From NCBI GenBank assembly GCA_023436885.1, contig JAEZHI010000004.1, forward strand, positions 62,001-126,000: DNA of 64,000 nucleotides, in the 5' to 3' direction. A program made the position numbers and the translations under genes. The notes under the pieces were generated by a model. It saw only the letters and a program-made list of their open reading frames with translations, made no database searches and was not told the DNA's origin. How positions within the stretch are numbered: position 1 is the first letter of the stretch; the number at the start of each line of letters is the position of its first letter. Below are positions 45,669 through 54,333 of this stretch, piece after piece. This DNA comes from Pseudomonadota bacterium (GTDB lineage: Bacteria; Pseudomonadota; Alphaproteobacteria; Rhizobiales; Pleomorphomonadaceae).

Positions 45669-47189
45669 ATGACCGCTCCCAGCCTTGCTCAGGAAACTGC
45701 CGATCTTCTCTCCCGTCTTGGTGTGGTCGAAGCGGCATTCACCGGCGGTAGCCTAGTTGTCACCTCGCCGATTACCGGTGAGCGCATCGCCGAGGTGCGC
45801 GAAACCGATATTGCTGGCTGCGATGCCGTTATCACTGGTGCCGACGCTGCCTTCCGGGCTTGGCGCCTCGTGCCCGCGCCGAAGCGGGGCGAACTGATTA
45901 GGTTGTTCGGCCTTGAGCTCCGGGCCGCAAAGGCGGATCTCGGTCGCCTTGTGACCATCGAGGCCGGCAAGATTGTTTCCGAGGGCCTCGGCGAGGTGCA
46001 GGAGATGATCGACATTTGCGACTTCGCCGTCGGACTTTCGCGCCAACTTTATGGCCTGACGATCGCAACCGAGCGGCCGAGCCATCGTATGATGGAAACC
46101 TGGCATCCCCTGGGTGTCGTCGGCGTCATTTCAGCCTTCAATTTCCCCGTGGCGGTTTGGTCGTGGAATGCGGCCATTGCGCTTGTATGTGGCGATACCG
46201 TTGTCTGGAAGCCATCGGAGAAGACACCGTTGACCGCCCTTGCCACGCAGGCGCTGTTCGAGAAGGCGGCCGCAAAGGCGGGGGTTCCGGCAGGCTTGTC
46301 TGCCCTCATCATCGGCGGGCGCGAAGTTGGCGAAGCTCTGGTCGATGACGCGCGCGTCGCCGCTGTCTCCGCTACGGGATCTACGGCGATGGGGCGTGCC
46401 GTTGCTCCGCGACTGGCAGCGCGTTTCGCACGCGCCATCCTTGAACTCGGTGGCAACAACGGTGCGATCATCGCGCCAAGCGCCGACCTGGATCTGGTGG
46501 TCCGTGGCGTTGCCTTCGCAGCCATCGGCACAGCCGGCCAGCGCTGCACCACGCTACGGCGTCTCTTTGTCCACGACAGCGTCTATGAAGGTCTTTTGCC
46601 GCGTCTCAAGAAGGCCTACGCCTCGGTGACCATTGGCGATCCCCGCGAAACGGCGACACTGGTTGGCCCGTTGATCGACAAAGCCTCCTACGACCGCATG
46701 CAGCAGTCGCTTGAAAAGGCCCGCGCTGACGGCGCGACGATCCACGGCGGTGAACGGGCTCGCGAAGAGCTCGGCGGCAATGCCTTTTATGTCCGGCCGG
46801 CGCTTGTCGAAATACCGGCGCAGACCGAGGTGGTGAAGACAGAAACCTTCGCGCCTATCCTTTACGTGATGCGCTACACCGACTTCGACGCGGTGCTCGA
46901 GGCGCACAATGCCGTACCGCAGGGCTTGTCATCGTCGATCTTCACCAACGATCTTCGCGAGGCTGAGACCTTCCTGTCCGCGAAGGGTTCGGATTGCGGC
47001 ATCGTCAACGTCAATATCGGTCCGTCGGGCGCTGAGATCGGTGGTGCCTTCGGTGGCGAAAAGGAAACGGGCGGCGGCCGTGAGGCGGGTTCCGACGCCT
47101 GGAAGGCCTATATGCGCCGTGCTACCAACACCATCAATTATGGCCGCGACCTGCCCTTGGCGCAGGGCGTCAGCTTCGACGTGGAGTGA
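45669..47189 (+). CDS. ALDH7-family aldehyde dehydrogenase (piperideine-6-carboxylate / aminoadipate-semialdehyde dehydrogenase type)
   Basis: 506 residues. Rossmann NAD site with WKPSEKTPLTA, catalytic Glu in LELGGNNGAII, and catalytic Cys in GTAGQRCTTLRRLF. The GNN and GQRCTT forms mark the ALDH7A1/AmaB branch, which oxidises alpha-aminoadipate semialdehyde (in equilibrium with piperideine-6-carboxylate) in lysine breakdown. Other semialdehydes are possible. The stop is 3 bases before the DapB-like start; the GGAG near its end serves as that gene's Shine-Dalgarno. Confidence 0.9.
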   Translation: MTAPSLAQETADLLSRLGVVEAAFTGGSLVVTSPITGERIAEVRETDIAGCDAVITGADAAFRAWRLVPAPKRGELIRLFGLELRAAKADLGRLVTIEAGKIVSEGLGEVQEMIDICDFAVGLSRQLYGLTIATERPSHRMMETWHPLGVVGVISAFNFPVAVWSWNAAIALVCGDTVVWKPSEKTPLTALATQALFEKAAAKAGVPAGLSALIIGGREVGEALVDDARVAAVSATGSTAMGRAVAPRLAARFARAILELGGNNGAIIAPSADLDLVVRGVAFAAIGTAGQRCTTLRRLFVHDSVYEGLLPRLKKAYASVTIGDPRETATLVGPLIDKASYDRMQQSLEKARADGATIHGGERAREELGGNAFYVRPALVEIPAQTEVVKTETFAPILYVMRYTDFDAVLEAHNAVPQGLSSSIFTNDLREAETFLSAKGSDCGIVNVNIGPSGAEIGGAFGGEKETGGGREAGSDAWKAYMRRATNTINYGRDLPLAQGVSFDVE

Positions 47190-47192
47190 GTT

Positions 47193-47990
47193 ATGGCGAT
47201 CAGAGTCGTTGTTGCTGGCGCGACCGGCTGGACCGGTAGCGCCGTCTCAAAGGCCGTGCTTGCTGCGCCCGATCTGGAACTGGTCGGCGCCGTAGCCCGT
47301 TCGGCCGCTGGTCGCGATATTGGCGAGGCGTTGGGTGGACCTGCCGTCGGAGTGATGGTGGTCGCCACGGTCAGGGAGGCGCTGCAGACAGGTGCAGATG
47401 TGCTGGTGGACTACACGGCGCCACAGGCGGTGAAAGACAATGCGCTCGCCGCGATCTCGGCGGGAATTGCCGTCGTCATCGGCACGTCCGGTCTGTCGGG
47501 CGATGATTACGCCGAAATCGACAAGGCGGCGCGAGCGAGGAGTGTCGGTATTTTCGCAGCCGGCAACTACTCGATCACAGCAACGCTGATGACAAAGTTC
47601 GCTTTGATGGCCGCAAAATATGTCGCTGATGTCGAGGTGATCGACTACGCCTCGGCCAGCAAGCCCGATACCCCGTCGGGTACGGCGCGCGAACTGGCCG
47701 AACGTCTTCATGCTGTCCGTCAGCCGGCGACATCGATACCGGTCGAAGAGCTTGGCGGCATTCGTGAGACGCGCGGTGGGGCCATAGGCGCCGTGCAGGT
47801 GCACTCGCTTCGTCTGCCTGGCTACGTCCTGTCTTGCGAGGCACAGTTCGGCGCGCCGGGCGAACGTTTGCTCATCCGTCACGATGCCGGCTCCGATGCC
47901 GCGCCCTACGTTGCCGGTACGCTGCTTGCCGTGCGGCATGTGCGCGAAGAGGTTGGGCTCAGGAGGGGGCTGGATCTATTGATCGGCTGA
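47193..47990 (+). CDS. DapB-like reductase lacking the catalytic histidines
   Basis: 265 residues with the dihydrodipicolinate-reductase fold. NAD(P) loop VVAGATGWTGSAV, DYTAPQ (for DFTxPE), IGTSGLS (for GTTGF), and the substrate loop KPDTPSGTA (K157). The family's E-x-H-H before this loop is D151-Y-A-S here, so the catalytic His pair is replaced by Ala153 and Ser154. It sits inside an operon with ALDH7 and a ThDP enzyme and is unlikely to be the biosynthetic DapB. It may reduce, or only bind, another cyclic imine or oxo-acid. Confidence 0.85.
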   Translation: MAIRVVVAGATGWTGSAVSKAVLAAPDLELVGAVARSAAGRDIGEALGGPAVGVMVVATVREALQTGADVLVDYTAPQAVKDNALAAISAGIAVVIGTSGLSGDDYAEIDKAARARSVGIFAAGNYSITATLMTKFALMAAKYVADVEVIDYASASKPDTPSGTARELAERLHAVRQPATSIPVEELGGIRETRGGAIGAVQVHSLRLPGYVLSCEAQFGAPGERLLIRHDAGSDAAPYVAGTLLAVRHVREEVGLRRGLDLLIG

Positions 47991-48054
47991 CCATTTCCGG
48001 CTTTTCTCGATATCCCGGCTGAGCACCGGTCGCATTGCTCTGGGAGTTCTCAAT

Positions 48055-49722
48055 TTGCCTTCGTCCAGTCCCGCCCGTACGGGTGGTCAGATCCTGATCG
48101 ATCAGTTGATCAAGCAGGGAGTCGAGCGGCTCACCTGCGTCCCGGGTGAATCCTACCTCGCCGCCCTCGATGCGTTGCACGGCAGTCCGATCGACGTGTT
48201 AGTGTGCCGCAATGAGGCCGGCGCAACGATGATGGCCGAGGCGTATGGCAAGCTGACCGGAAAGCCGGGCATCTGTTTCGTGACGAGGGCTCCGGGCGCC
48301 ACCAACGCGGCACCCGGCCTGCATATCGCCGAGCATGACTCGACGCCGTTGATCCTCTTCGTCGGCCAGGCCGAGCGCGGCATGCTGGAGCGCGGCTGTT
48401 TTCAGGAGATGGATTACAAGGCCGTGTTCGGCTCGATTGCGAAGTGGGTGGTCGAGATCGACGATGCCGCGCGCATACCCGAGCTCGTCGCGCGAGCTTT
48501 CCGTGTCGCCATGCAAGGGCGTCCGGGCCCCGTCGTCGTGTCGCTTCCCGAAGACATGCTGACCGAAACTGCTGAAGTGGCCGACGCGCCATTGGTCGAG
48601 CCGGCTGAAATCTGGCCGGGATTGGCCGACCTGGCACGGCTGCAGAAGCTACTCTGGGAGGCCAAGCGTCCCCTGGTCATTCTCGGAGGATCGCGCTGGA
48701 GCGAACGCGCCCGGCGCGAGATAATCCGCTTTGCCGAGCGCTTCGACTTGCCGGTGGCGACGAGCTTCCGGCGCGCCTCGCTGTTCCCTGCCGATCATCC
48801 GAACTACGCCGGCGATCTTGGCCTCGGTCCCAATCCGAAACTTGCCGCTCGCGTTCGCGATGCGGATGTTCTTCTGGTCATTGGCGGTCGTTTGTCGGAA
48901 TCGCCGTCGTCGTCCTACACGCTGTTCGACATACCACAGCCGAAGCAGACGCTGATTCATGTCTATCCGGATCCGGAAGAGATGGGGCGCGTCTATCAGC
49001 CGGCGCTTGGTATCATTGCGAGCCCGCATGCTTTCGCCTCGGCTCTCTCTACCGTGCATCCACCGGTCGAAATCAGATGGTCGGCCGAAACAAAGGCAGC
49101 TCGCGCCGATTTTCTTACCTGGACCGACAAGCCTACCGTGCTGCCCGGCGACTTTCAGTACGGTGACGCCGTTGTTTGGCTGCGCGAGCATTTGCCGACC
49201 GAAACGATCATCGCCAACGGTGCCGGCAATTATGCCATCTGGGTGCATCGCTATTGGCGCTATCGCAGCTTCACCGGACAACTCGCACCGACGTCCGGAT
49301 CCGTTGGCTATTCCGTCCCGGCTGGCGTCATGGCTAAGCGACAGTTTCCCGAACGGCCAGTCGTCGTATTTGCCGGTGACGGCTGCTTCCTGATGAACGG
49401 CCAGGAATTTGCGACGGCCGTGCAATACGACATTCCTCTCGTGGTGATCGTCGTCGACAACGCCATGTACGGCACCATTCGCATGCATCAGGAGCGGGAA
49501 TATCCCGGTCGCGTCTCGGCAACGACGTTGAAGAACCCAGATTTCGCCGCACTGGCTCGCGCCTATGGTGGCCATGGCGAAACCGTGCGGACTACCGCCG
49601 AATTCGCTCCGGCTTTCGAACGAGCCATGGCATCCGGCAAGCCGGCGATCATTCATTGCTTCCTGGATCCGCAGGCTGTGACGCCGGCAAAGACACTGGA
49701 TCAGTTTGCCGGCCGCGCCTGA
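48055..49722 (+). CDS. Thiamine-diphosphate-dependent enzyme of the acetolactate-synthase-like superfamily
   Basis: 555 residues, three domains. PYR domain with the catalytic Glu in CRNEAGATMMAEAYGK, central domain with PLVILGGSRWSE, and PP domain with the ThDP/Mg motif GDGCFLMNGQEF ... DNAMYGT. No regulatory subunit gene (ilvH) is adjacent and the neighbours are catabolic, so it is not the biosynthetic enzyme. A 2-oxoacid decarboxylase, carboligase or C-C lyase is likely. It starts with TTG, with GGGAG 8 bases upstream. It lies 64 bases after the DapB-like gene and is followed by a strong terminator. Confidence 0.88.
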   Translation: MPSSSPARTGGQILIDQLIKQGVERLTCVPGESYLAALDALHGSPIDVLVCRNEAGATMMAEAYGKLTGKPGICFVTRAPGATNAAPGLHIAEHDSTPLILFVGQAERGMLERGCFQEMDYKAVFGSIAKWVVEIDDAARIPELVARAFRVAMQGRPGPVVVSLPEDMLTETAEVADAPLVEPAEIWPGLADLARLQKLLWEAKRPLVILGGSRWSERARREIIRFAERFDLPVATSFRRASLFPADHPNYAGDLGLGPNPKLAARVRDADVLLVIGGRLSESPSSSYTLFDIPQPKQTLIHVYPDPEEMGRVYQPALGIIASPHAFASALSTVHPPVEIRWSAETKAARADFLTWTDKPTVLPGDFQYGDAVVWLREHLPTETIIANGAGNYAIWVHRYWRYRSFTGQLAPTSGSVGYSVPAGVMAKRQFPERPVVVFAGDGCFLMNGQEFATAVQYDIPLVVIVVDNAMYGTIRMHQEREYPGRVSATTLKNPDFAALARAYGGHGETVRTTAEFAPAFERAMASGKPAIIHCFLDPQAVTPAKTLDQFAGRA

Positions 49723-49735
49723 TCGCAACGAAAAA

Positions 49736-49762
49736 GGCCCGGCTCTTGAAAAAGGCCGGGCC
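49736..49762. terminator. Bidirectional Rho-independent terminator
   Basis: GGCCCGGC / GCCGGGCC, perfect 8-base arms with an A-rich loop, A-run on the left side and TTTT just to the right. It lies between the convergent ThDP-enzyme and MFS genes and can serve both. Confidence 0.85.
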
Positions 49763-49783
49763 CAGTTTTCCGACTAGGTGCTG

Positions 49784-51454
49784 TCAGTAGTCGGCGTGGA
49801 TGTCGTTGTCCTTGGTTTCCCTGACGAACAGCATGCCGATTACCAGCGTCGCCGCAGCCACGACGATCGGGTACCAGAGGCCGTAGTAGATGTCTCCGGT
49901 GGCTGCCACCATGGCGAAGGCCGTCGTTGGCAGGAAACCGCCGAACCAGCCGTTGCCGATGTGGTAAGGCAGTGACATCGAGCTGTAGCGGATGCGTGTC
50001 GGGAACATTTCCACCAGGATGGCCGCGATCGGCCCGTAGACCATGGTGACGTAAAGCACCAGCACGAAGAGCAGCAACGTCACCATCACGATGTTGATCT
50101 GCGCCGGGTCTGCCTTGGCAGGGTAGCCCGCGGTTGTGATTGCGCCGGTCAGGGCCTTGGTAAATACCTGGGCCGGCGTGGAGCCATCGGCTGCCGCTTC
50201 GGTGCCATAGGCAACCGAAGTCGCTCCGATCTTGACGACAGCCGGCGTACCGGCTGGCGCTGCCTCGTTTTCGTAAGGCACGCCCGCCTTCACCAATGCC
50301 GCCTTGGCGACATCGCAGGACGTCGTGAACTTCGAGGTTCCGACCGGATTGAACTGGAAGGAACATTCGTTGGGATCGGCGACGACCGTCACCGGGGAGC
50401 TGGTGACGGCTTGTTCAAGTGCCGGGTTGGCGTAGTGCGTGATGCCCTTGAAGATCGGGAAGTAGGTCAGGCAGGCGAGCAACAGGCCGACCATGATGAT
50501 CGGCTTGCGGCCGATCTTGTCGGAAAGGGATCCGAAGATCACGAAGAAGGGGGTCGCAATCAGCAGCGATGCTGCAATCAGCAGATTGGCCGTTTGCGCG
50601 TCCACCTTCAGCGTCTGCGTCAGGAAGAACAGCGCGTAGAATTGTCCTGTGTACCAGACGACCGCCTGGCCAGCGACGAGGCCGAACAGGGCAAGCAGAA
50701 CGACCTTGAGGTTCTTCCAGCGTGCGAAGGCTTCGGTCAGCGGTGCCTTGGAGGTCTTGCCTTCTTCCCGCATGCGCTTGAAAGCCGGGCTCTCGGCAAG
50801 CTTCATGCGGATCCAGACCGAAACGGCCAGAAGCAAGATCGACACGAGGAAGGGAATGCGCCAGCCCCAGGCGTTGAAGTCGTCGGCCGACATTGCAACG
50901 CGGCAGCCGAGAATGACCAGAAGCGACAGGAACAGGCCGAGTGTGGCTGTCGTCTGGATCCAGGAGGTGTAGGCGCCGCGGCGATGGTCTGGCGCGTGTT
51001 CGGCAACATAAGTGGCGGCGCCACCATACTCACCGCCGAGCGCCAAGCCCTGCAAAAGGCGCAGCACGATCAGGACAACCGGTGCCACGATGCCGATGGC
51101 CGCATAGTTGGGCAGAATACCGACGATGAACGTCGAGGCGCCCATGATCAGGATGGTGACGAGAAAGGTATATTTGCGCCCGATCATGTCGCCCAGCCGG
51201 CCGAACACCAGGGCGCCGAACGGTCTGACCGCAAATCCGGCGGCAAAGGCGAGCAGGGCGAAGATGAAGGCTGCGGTCGGATTGACGCCAGAAAAGAACT
51301 GAGCGGCGATCACCGCCGACAAGGACCCATAAAGATAGAAATCGTACCATTCGAAGACTGTCCCGAGCGACGAGGCGAAAATAACACGCCGCTCCTCCTT
51401 CGTCATGGTTGTCGAGGCAGGCGACTTCGTCGGGTCGACGGTGACGGATGTCAT
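49784..51454 (-). CDS. MFS metabolite:H+ symporter (TIGR00883-like) with a large inserted loop
   Basis: 556 residues with 12 membrane segments. The N-terminus ASSLGTVFEWYDFYLYGSLS and loop motifs RPFGALVFGRLGDMIGRKY and SDKIGRKPI place it in the metabolite:proton symporter group (ShiA/ProP/KgtP relatives). An insert of about 110 residues (about 355-465) lies between two C-terminal-half helices, with two Cys (NECSF...TTSCDVAK) that could form a disulfide in the periplasm. The ATG at 51454 has GGGAGG upstream. It is convergent with the ALDH/DapB-like/ThDP unit and probably imports its substrate. Confidence 0.88.
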   Translation of the reverse strand: MTSVTVDPTKSPASTTMTKEERRVIFASSLGTVFEWYDFYLYGSLSAVIAAQFFSGVNPTAAFIFALLAFAAGFAVRPFGALVFGRLGDMIGRKYTFLVTILIMGASTFIVGILPNYAAIGIVAPVVLIVLRLLQGLALGGEYGGAATYVAEHAPDHRRGAYTSWIQTTATLGLFLSLLVILGCRVAMSADDFNAWGWRIPFLVSILLLAVSVWIRMKLAESPAFKRMREEGKTSKAPLTEAFARWKNLKVVLLALFGLVAGQAVVWYTGQFYALFFLTQTLKVDAQTANLLIAASLLIATPFFVIFGSLSDKIGRKPIIMVGLLLACLTYFPIFKGITHYANPALEQAVTSSPVTVVADPNECSFQFNPVGTSKFTTSCDVAKAALVKAGVPYENEAAPAGTPAVVKIGATSVAYGTEAAADGSTPAQVFTKALTGAITTAGYPAKADPAQINIVMVTLLLFVLVLYVTMVYGPIAAILVEMFPTRIRYSSMSLPYHIGNGWFGGFLPTTAFAMVAATGDIYYGLWYPIVVAAATLVIGMLFVRETKDNDIHADY

Positions 51455-51540
51455 CGGAATTCCTCCCAAAGCGTGACGCTTCACCTCGGTCCGCCCGGCA
51501 GTCGTGGTGACCGTCGGCTCCACCCGGACTCGAGGGCGAG

Positions 51541-51554
51541 ACGTAATACTACGT
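51541..51554. promoter_or_regulatory. Inverted repeat upstream of the MFS gene
   Basis: ACGTA-ATAC-TACGT, perfect 5-base arms, 87 bases before the MFS start. It may be the operator of a GntR-type or other regulator; it does not resemble the LysR palindrome of the same island. Confidence 0.35.
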
Positions 51555-51726
51555 ATGCGAGCGTTGTACGGAAAGCTCCTTGAACGGAATCTTTAGTCTA
51601 CAAAGCATGACGTGAGTATCGGAGCCGCGCTGCAGAAATAAGCCGACAAAAAGCAAAGGCTTAAGAGAGACCTGAGTGCAGACTTTCTGCGCTGCAGCCC
51701 TGTAATTTTCCACGAGGTCGGAAAGT

Positions 51727-52542
51727 TTAGTGAGCGGCGGGACGTCCGAGCGCTGAGGTCTCGAACTTGCCCGAGTTCATGATGCGCTGCCAGGCCGCTT
51801 CGACTTCGAGTGGGATCTCGACGTGCGGCAAAAAGCCTTTGCCGCGTGGGCCATAGCCGCTCTTGTCGTCCCTCAGCCGTTGGATCTCGCCTGTCAAAAG
51901 CGATATGAAGCGTTCCGGTGTCCACTTTCGGCTGTTGGGGCTCTGCAGATAGTCGATCCGCTCACTGCGATAGCCAAGACGCGGTACCTGTACCGGCCAG
52001 TTGATGAGTGCCGGGCACCGTCCATCCGCCCAGGCTTGACGAAAAGACGCATCGGTGCGTCTTTGCATCAGCGGATCCTGAACGAGCAGTATGGATGAAT
52101 ATCTGACGCGCGCTGTTTCCAGAAAACGGCGGGTGAACAGGCCATTCTCCCCACAGTTCGTCGAAGCTTCCTCAAGCAACAATTGCGACTGGTCGAGTCC
52201 CAGAAACATGGCGGCAATGTCACCCAGCAATCTGGCTTCCGACGTTTGGCCGGCCAGTGCCTTCCTATAGACCGGATGGGAGTCGACTGCCGCCGCAAGC
52301 AGTCGCGTCGAGTGACCGATTCCTCCACAGATCAACAAGGGCACACTGGTCGTTCTTGCCTTTTTCACTGCCCCTTCCAAAGTCCACAACAGGGCGTTGC
52401 CGGCGAGCACCACAAGGTCGAACGAGCGTGGATCTTGTTTGCCCTGTCCGCCGAGGTCATCCAATGCCAGGAATTTCGCGACGGTATTGATCGCTCTGAT
52501 GTCGTCGGCGTCGAGCGGACCATAGGTGCCGAAGAAGGACAT
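51727..52542 (-). CDS. YdcF-like DUF218 protein
   Basis: 271 residues, no signal peptide. DUF218 core features are FDLVVLAGNALLWTLEGAVKKA (first strand and loop), PLLICGGIGHST, EARLLGDIAAMFLGL, LLLEEASTNCGENGLFT, and RYSSILLVQDPLMQRR. This is close to E. coli YdcF, which binds S-adenosylmethionine; the biological role is unknown. A monocistronic unit upstream (in sequence) of the divergent RidA gene. Confidence 0.83.
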   Translation of the reverse strand: MSFFGTYGPLDADDIRAINTVAKFLALDDLGGQGKQDPRSFDLVVLAGNALLWTLEGAVKKARTTSVPLLICGGIGHSTRLLAAAVDSHPVYRKALAGQTSEARLLGDIAAMFLGLDQSQLLLEEASTNCGENGLFTRRFLETARVRYSSILLVQDPLMQRRTDASFRQAWADGRCPALINWPVQVPRLGYRSERIDYLQSPNSRKWTPERFISLLTGEIQRLRDDKSGYGPRGKGFLPHVEIPLEVEAAWQRIMNSGKFETSALGRPAAH

Positions 52543-52796
52543 GGAAGGCTCCGCATAAGCCGGTCGATTGGATAGGACGACGAAAGGTTACCACTGCTTG
52601 TACGGATAGGGGCATGCAGAGACTATCCGTGGCAGCGCTCATGTTGGCCCCTAATCGTTCCAGGCTGACTGAACTTGCCTTTTTTCCTGAGGTAATGGTC
52701 GTGTTTTCCTGTTGCGACCAACCTGACGAGAAGATAGGCAACGGACAGTTTCGCGGGCGGATGGGCCGCCCGCCAGAAAAGTCGGAGAGTTCCGTC

Positions 52797-53147
52797 ATGG
52801 CGATCACCCGCATCGAGCCCGGCAAGCGTATGAGCAACGCCGTCGTCCACAACAAGACCGTTTATCTCGCTGGTCAGGTCGGTTCGCCGAAGGGCGACGT
52901 CAAGTCGCAGGCTCTCGAGGCGCTTGCTGAAGTGGATCGTCTTCTCGCCGCTGCTGGCACCGACAAGACGCGGATTCTGCAGGCGATCGTCTGGTTGGCC
53001 GACATGTCCGACTTTGCCGCCATGAACGAGATCTGGGAGTCGTGGGTTTCTCCGGGCAACACGCCTGCGCGTGCCACCGGCGAAGCCAAGCTGGCCGCCC
53101 CGGAATACAAGGTCGAGTTCATCATTACGGCTGCCCTGCCGGAGTGA
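52797..53147 (+). CDS. RidA-family (YjgF/UK114) protein
   Basis: 116 residues. RidA proteins hydrolyse reactive enamine/imine intermediates. Present are the N-terminal motif NAVVHNKTVYLAGQVG, and the active-site region TPARATGEAKLAAPEYKVEF with the conserved Arg. It resembles the second RidA subgroup rather than RidA proper (lacking the exact RxxxxVxxLP). The start at 52797 has GGAGAG upstream. It is divergent from ydcF. Confidence 0.9.
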   Translation: MAITRIEPGKRMSNAVVHNKTVYLAGQVGSPKGDVKSQALEALAEVDRLLAAAGTDKTRILQAIVWLADMSDFAAMNEIWESWVSPGNTPARATGEAKLAAPEYKVEFIITAALPE

Positions 53148-53176
53148 TCCGGCGGCTTGCCGCTTCCGCATCAGAA

Positions 53177-53211
53177 GCTCCCCGGCTGATCCACGGGTTC
53201 AGCCGGGGAGC
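53177..53211. terminator. Long perfect hairpin after the RidA gene
   Basis: GCTCCCCGGCTGA / TCAGCCGGGGAGC, 13 paired bases, 9-base loop, 29 bases after the RidA stop. No T-tract follows, so it is either a Rho-assisted terminator or an mRNA-stabilising structure. Confidence 0.55.
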
Positions 53212-53306
53212 GCTGTAGAAGCTGCTGCCGGAGTGGAAGATCGTCACTCTCGCGTGCTATCAGGGAAAACGCGCTTCGCCGTGCCTGTGTCCGGAGTGTC
53301 CAGTCC

Positions 53307-54296
53307 TTGCTCAACAGTGAGATTCCCGGCTTTGTTTGGGCCTATCGCTTCGACGCTGTGACCGGCGTCGGGCGACCGCTGGCGCCGACGACACAACGCG
53401 ATGAGCTGATTGTCGAGGAGGGATTCGTTTGGCTCCATCTGGCGCTCAGCGATGCAAGGGTGCCCAAATTCCTCGAAGGCTTTTCTGATATTCCGGACGC
53501 GGCGCGGGCAACATTGACCGACCGCGACAATCATGTCGTGTTAGCCTCCGACGAGGGGGCGCTGCACGGCGTATTCACCGATATCGAGCGCGCCTTCGAC
53601 TACGATACCAACGACATTGGTTGGTTCCGCTTTGCCGCATCCGAACGATTGATTATTACGGCCCGGCTGCATCCTTTGCGCTGCGTGGAGGCTGCACGGC
53701 TCGCAGTCGATCGCGGCCTCACCATCCACGGAACGGTGGGTGTATTCGCTGCAGTGGTGACCGAGTTCGAGAAGGTGGTGGACGCGCTCATTCTCGAAAT
53801 GGGCGATGAGCTCGACCGTATAGAGGATTACGTTTTCGAGACAGCACCACGCGACGAGCGCCGCCGTCTCGGTCCAGTTCGACGCACCATCGTCCGGCTA
53901 AATCGTCAGCTCAGGGCCTCGGTGACTTTGTTTAGGCGTTACCAGCGATGGGACGAGCCTGATCGGCTGCCGACCGGCACCATCGACATGGCCGAGACAA
54001 TGGCCGACCTGCTGGGGTCGGCCTTGCAGGAAATGCAGGGGCTCCAGGACCGAGCGCGCCTGCTGCACGAAGAAATCGACTCCAAGATTTCGTCGGAAAC
54101 CAACCGACACCTCTACATTCTGTCCATCATGACGGCCTTTCTATTGCCGCCAACCTTGGTGACTGGTTTCTTTGGAATGAACACCGGTGGCTTGCCCTTT
54201 GCCGGCGAACACTTCGGCACGCTTTTCGCTCTCGCATTGGGCGGCGGATCGACCTGGGGCGCGTGGTGGTTCCTGAAGAAGGTCGGTATTCTCTGA
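53307..54296 (+). CDS. CorA/ZntB-family divalent-metal transporter
   Basis: 329 residues. A large cytoplasmic funnel (about 1-260) with long helices (EEIDSKISSETNRHLYILSIMT, read in parts) and two C-terminal membrane helices. The loop motif is FGMNTGGLPF. Like ZntB it has GMNTGG rather than the GMN-followed-by-MPE of Mg2+ CorA, so Zn2+ transport is more likely than Mg2+. The first codon is TTG with GGAG 11 bases upstream; this start is moderate. Confidence 0.88.
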   Translation: MLNSEIPGFVWAYRFDAVTGVGRPLAPTTQRDELIVEEGFVWLHLALSDARVPKFLEGFSDIPDAARATLTDRDNHVVLASDEGALHGVFTDIERAFDYDTNDIGWFRFAASERLIITARLHPLRCVEAARLAVDRGLTIHGTVGVFAAVVTEFEKVVDALILEMGDELDRIEDYVFETAPRDERRRLGPVRRTIVRLNRQLRASVTLFRRYQRWDEPDRLPTGTIDMAETMADLLGSALQEMQGLQDRARLLHEEIDSKISSETNRHLYILSIMTAFLLPPTLVTGFFGMNTGGLPFAGEHFGTLFALALGGGSTWGAWWFLKKVGIL

Positions 54297-54300
54297 AAAA

Positions 54301-54326
54301 GACCACCCAGACTGCGCAGGGTGGTC
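54301..54326 (-). terminator. Rho-independent terminator of aglK
   Basis: GACCACCC / GGGTGGTC, perfect 8-base arms, 10-base loop. On the minus strand it is followed by TTTTT (complement of 54296-54300). It lies 8 bases after the aglK stop, and next to the convergent CorA stop. Confidence 0.88.
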
Positions 54327-54333
54327 TGCCGGT

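Noticed and set aside
48055..49722. Annotation as acetolactate synthase ilvB
   Set aside because: No regulatory subunit gene nearby and catabolic neighbours; family-level call kept instead.
48649..49728. 359-codon minus-strand frame
   Set aside because: Antisense to the ThDP enzyme.
50411..51583. 390-codon plus-strand frame
   Set aside because: Antisense to the MFS gene; very polar and of low complexity.
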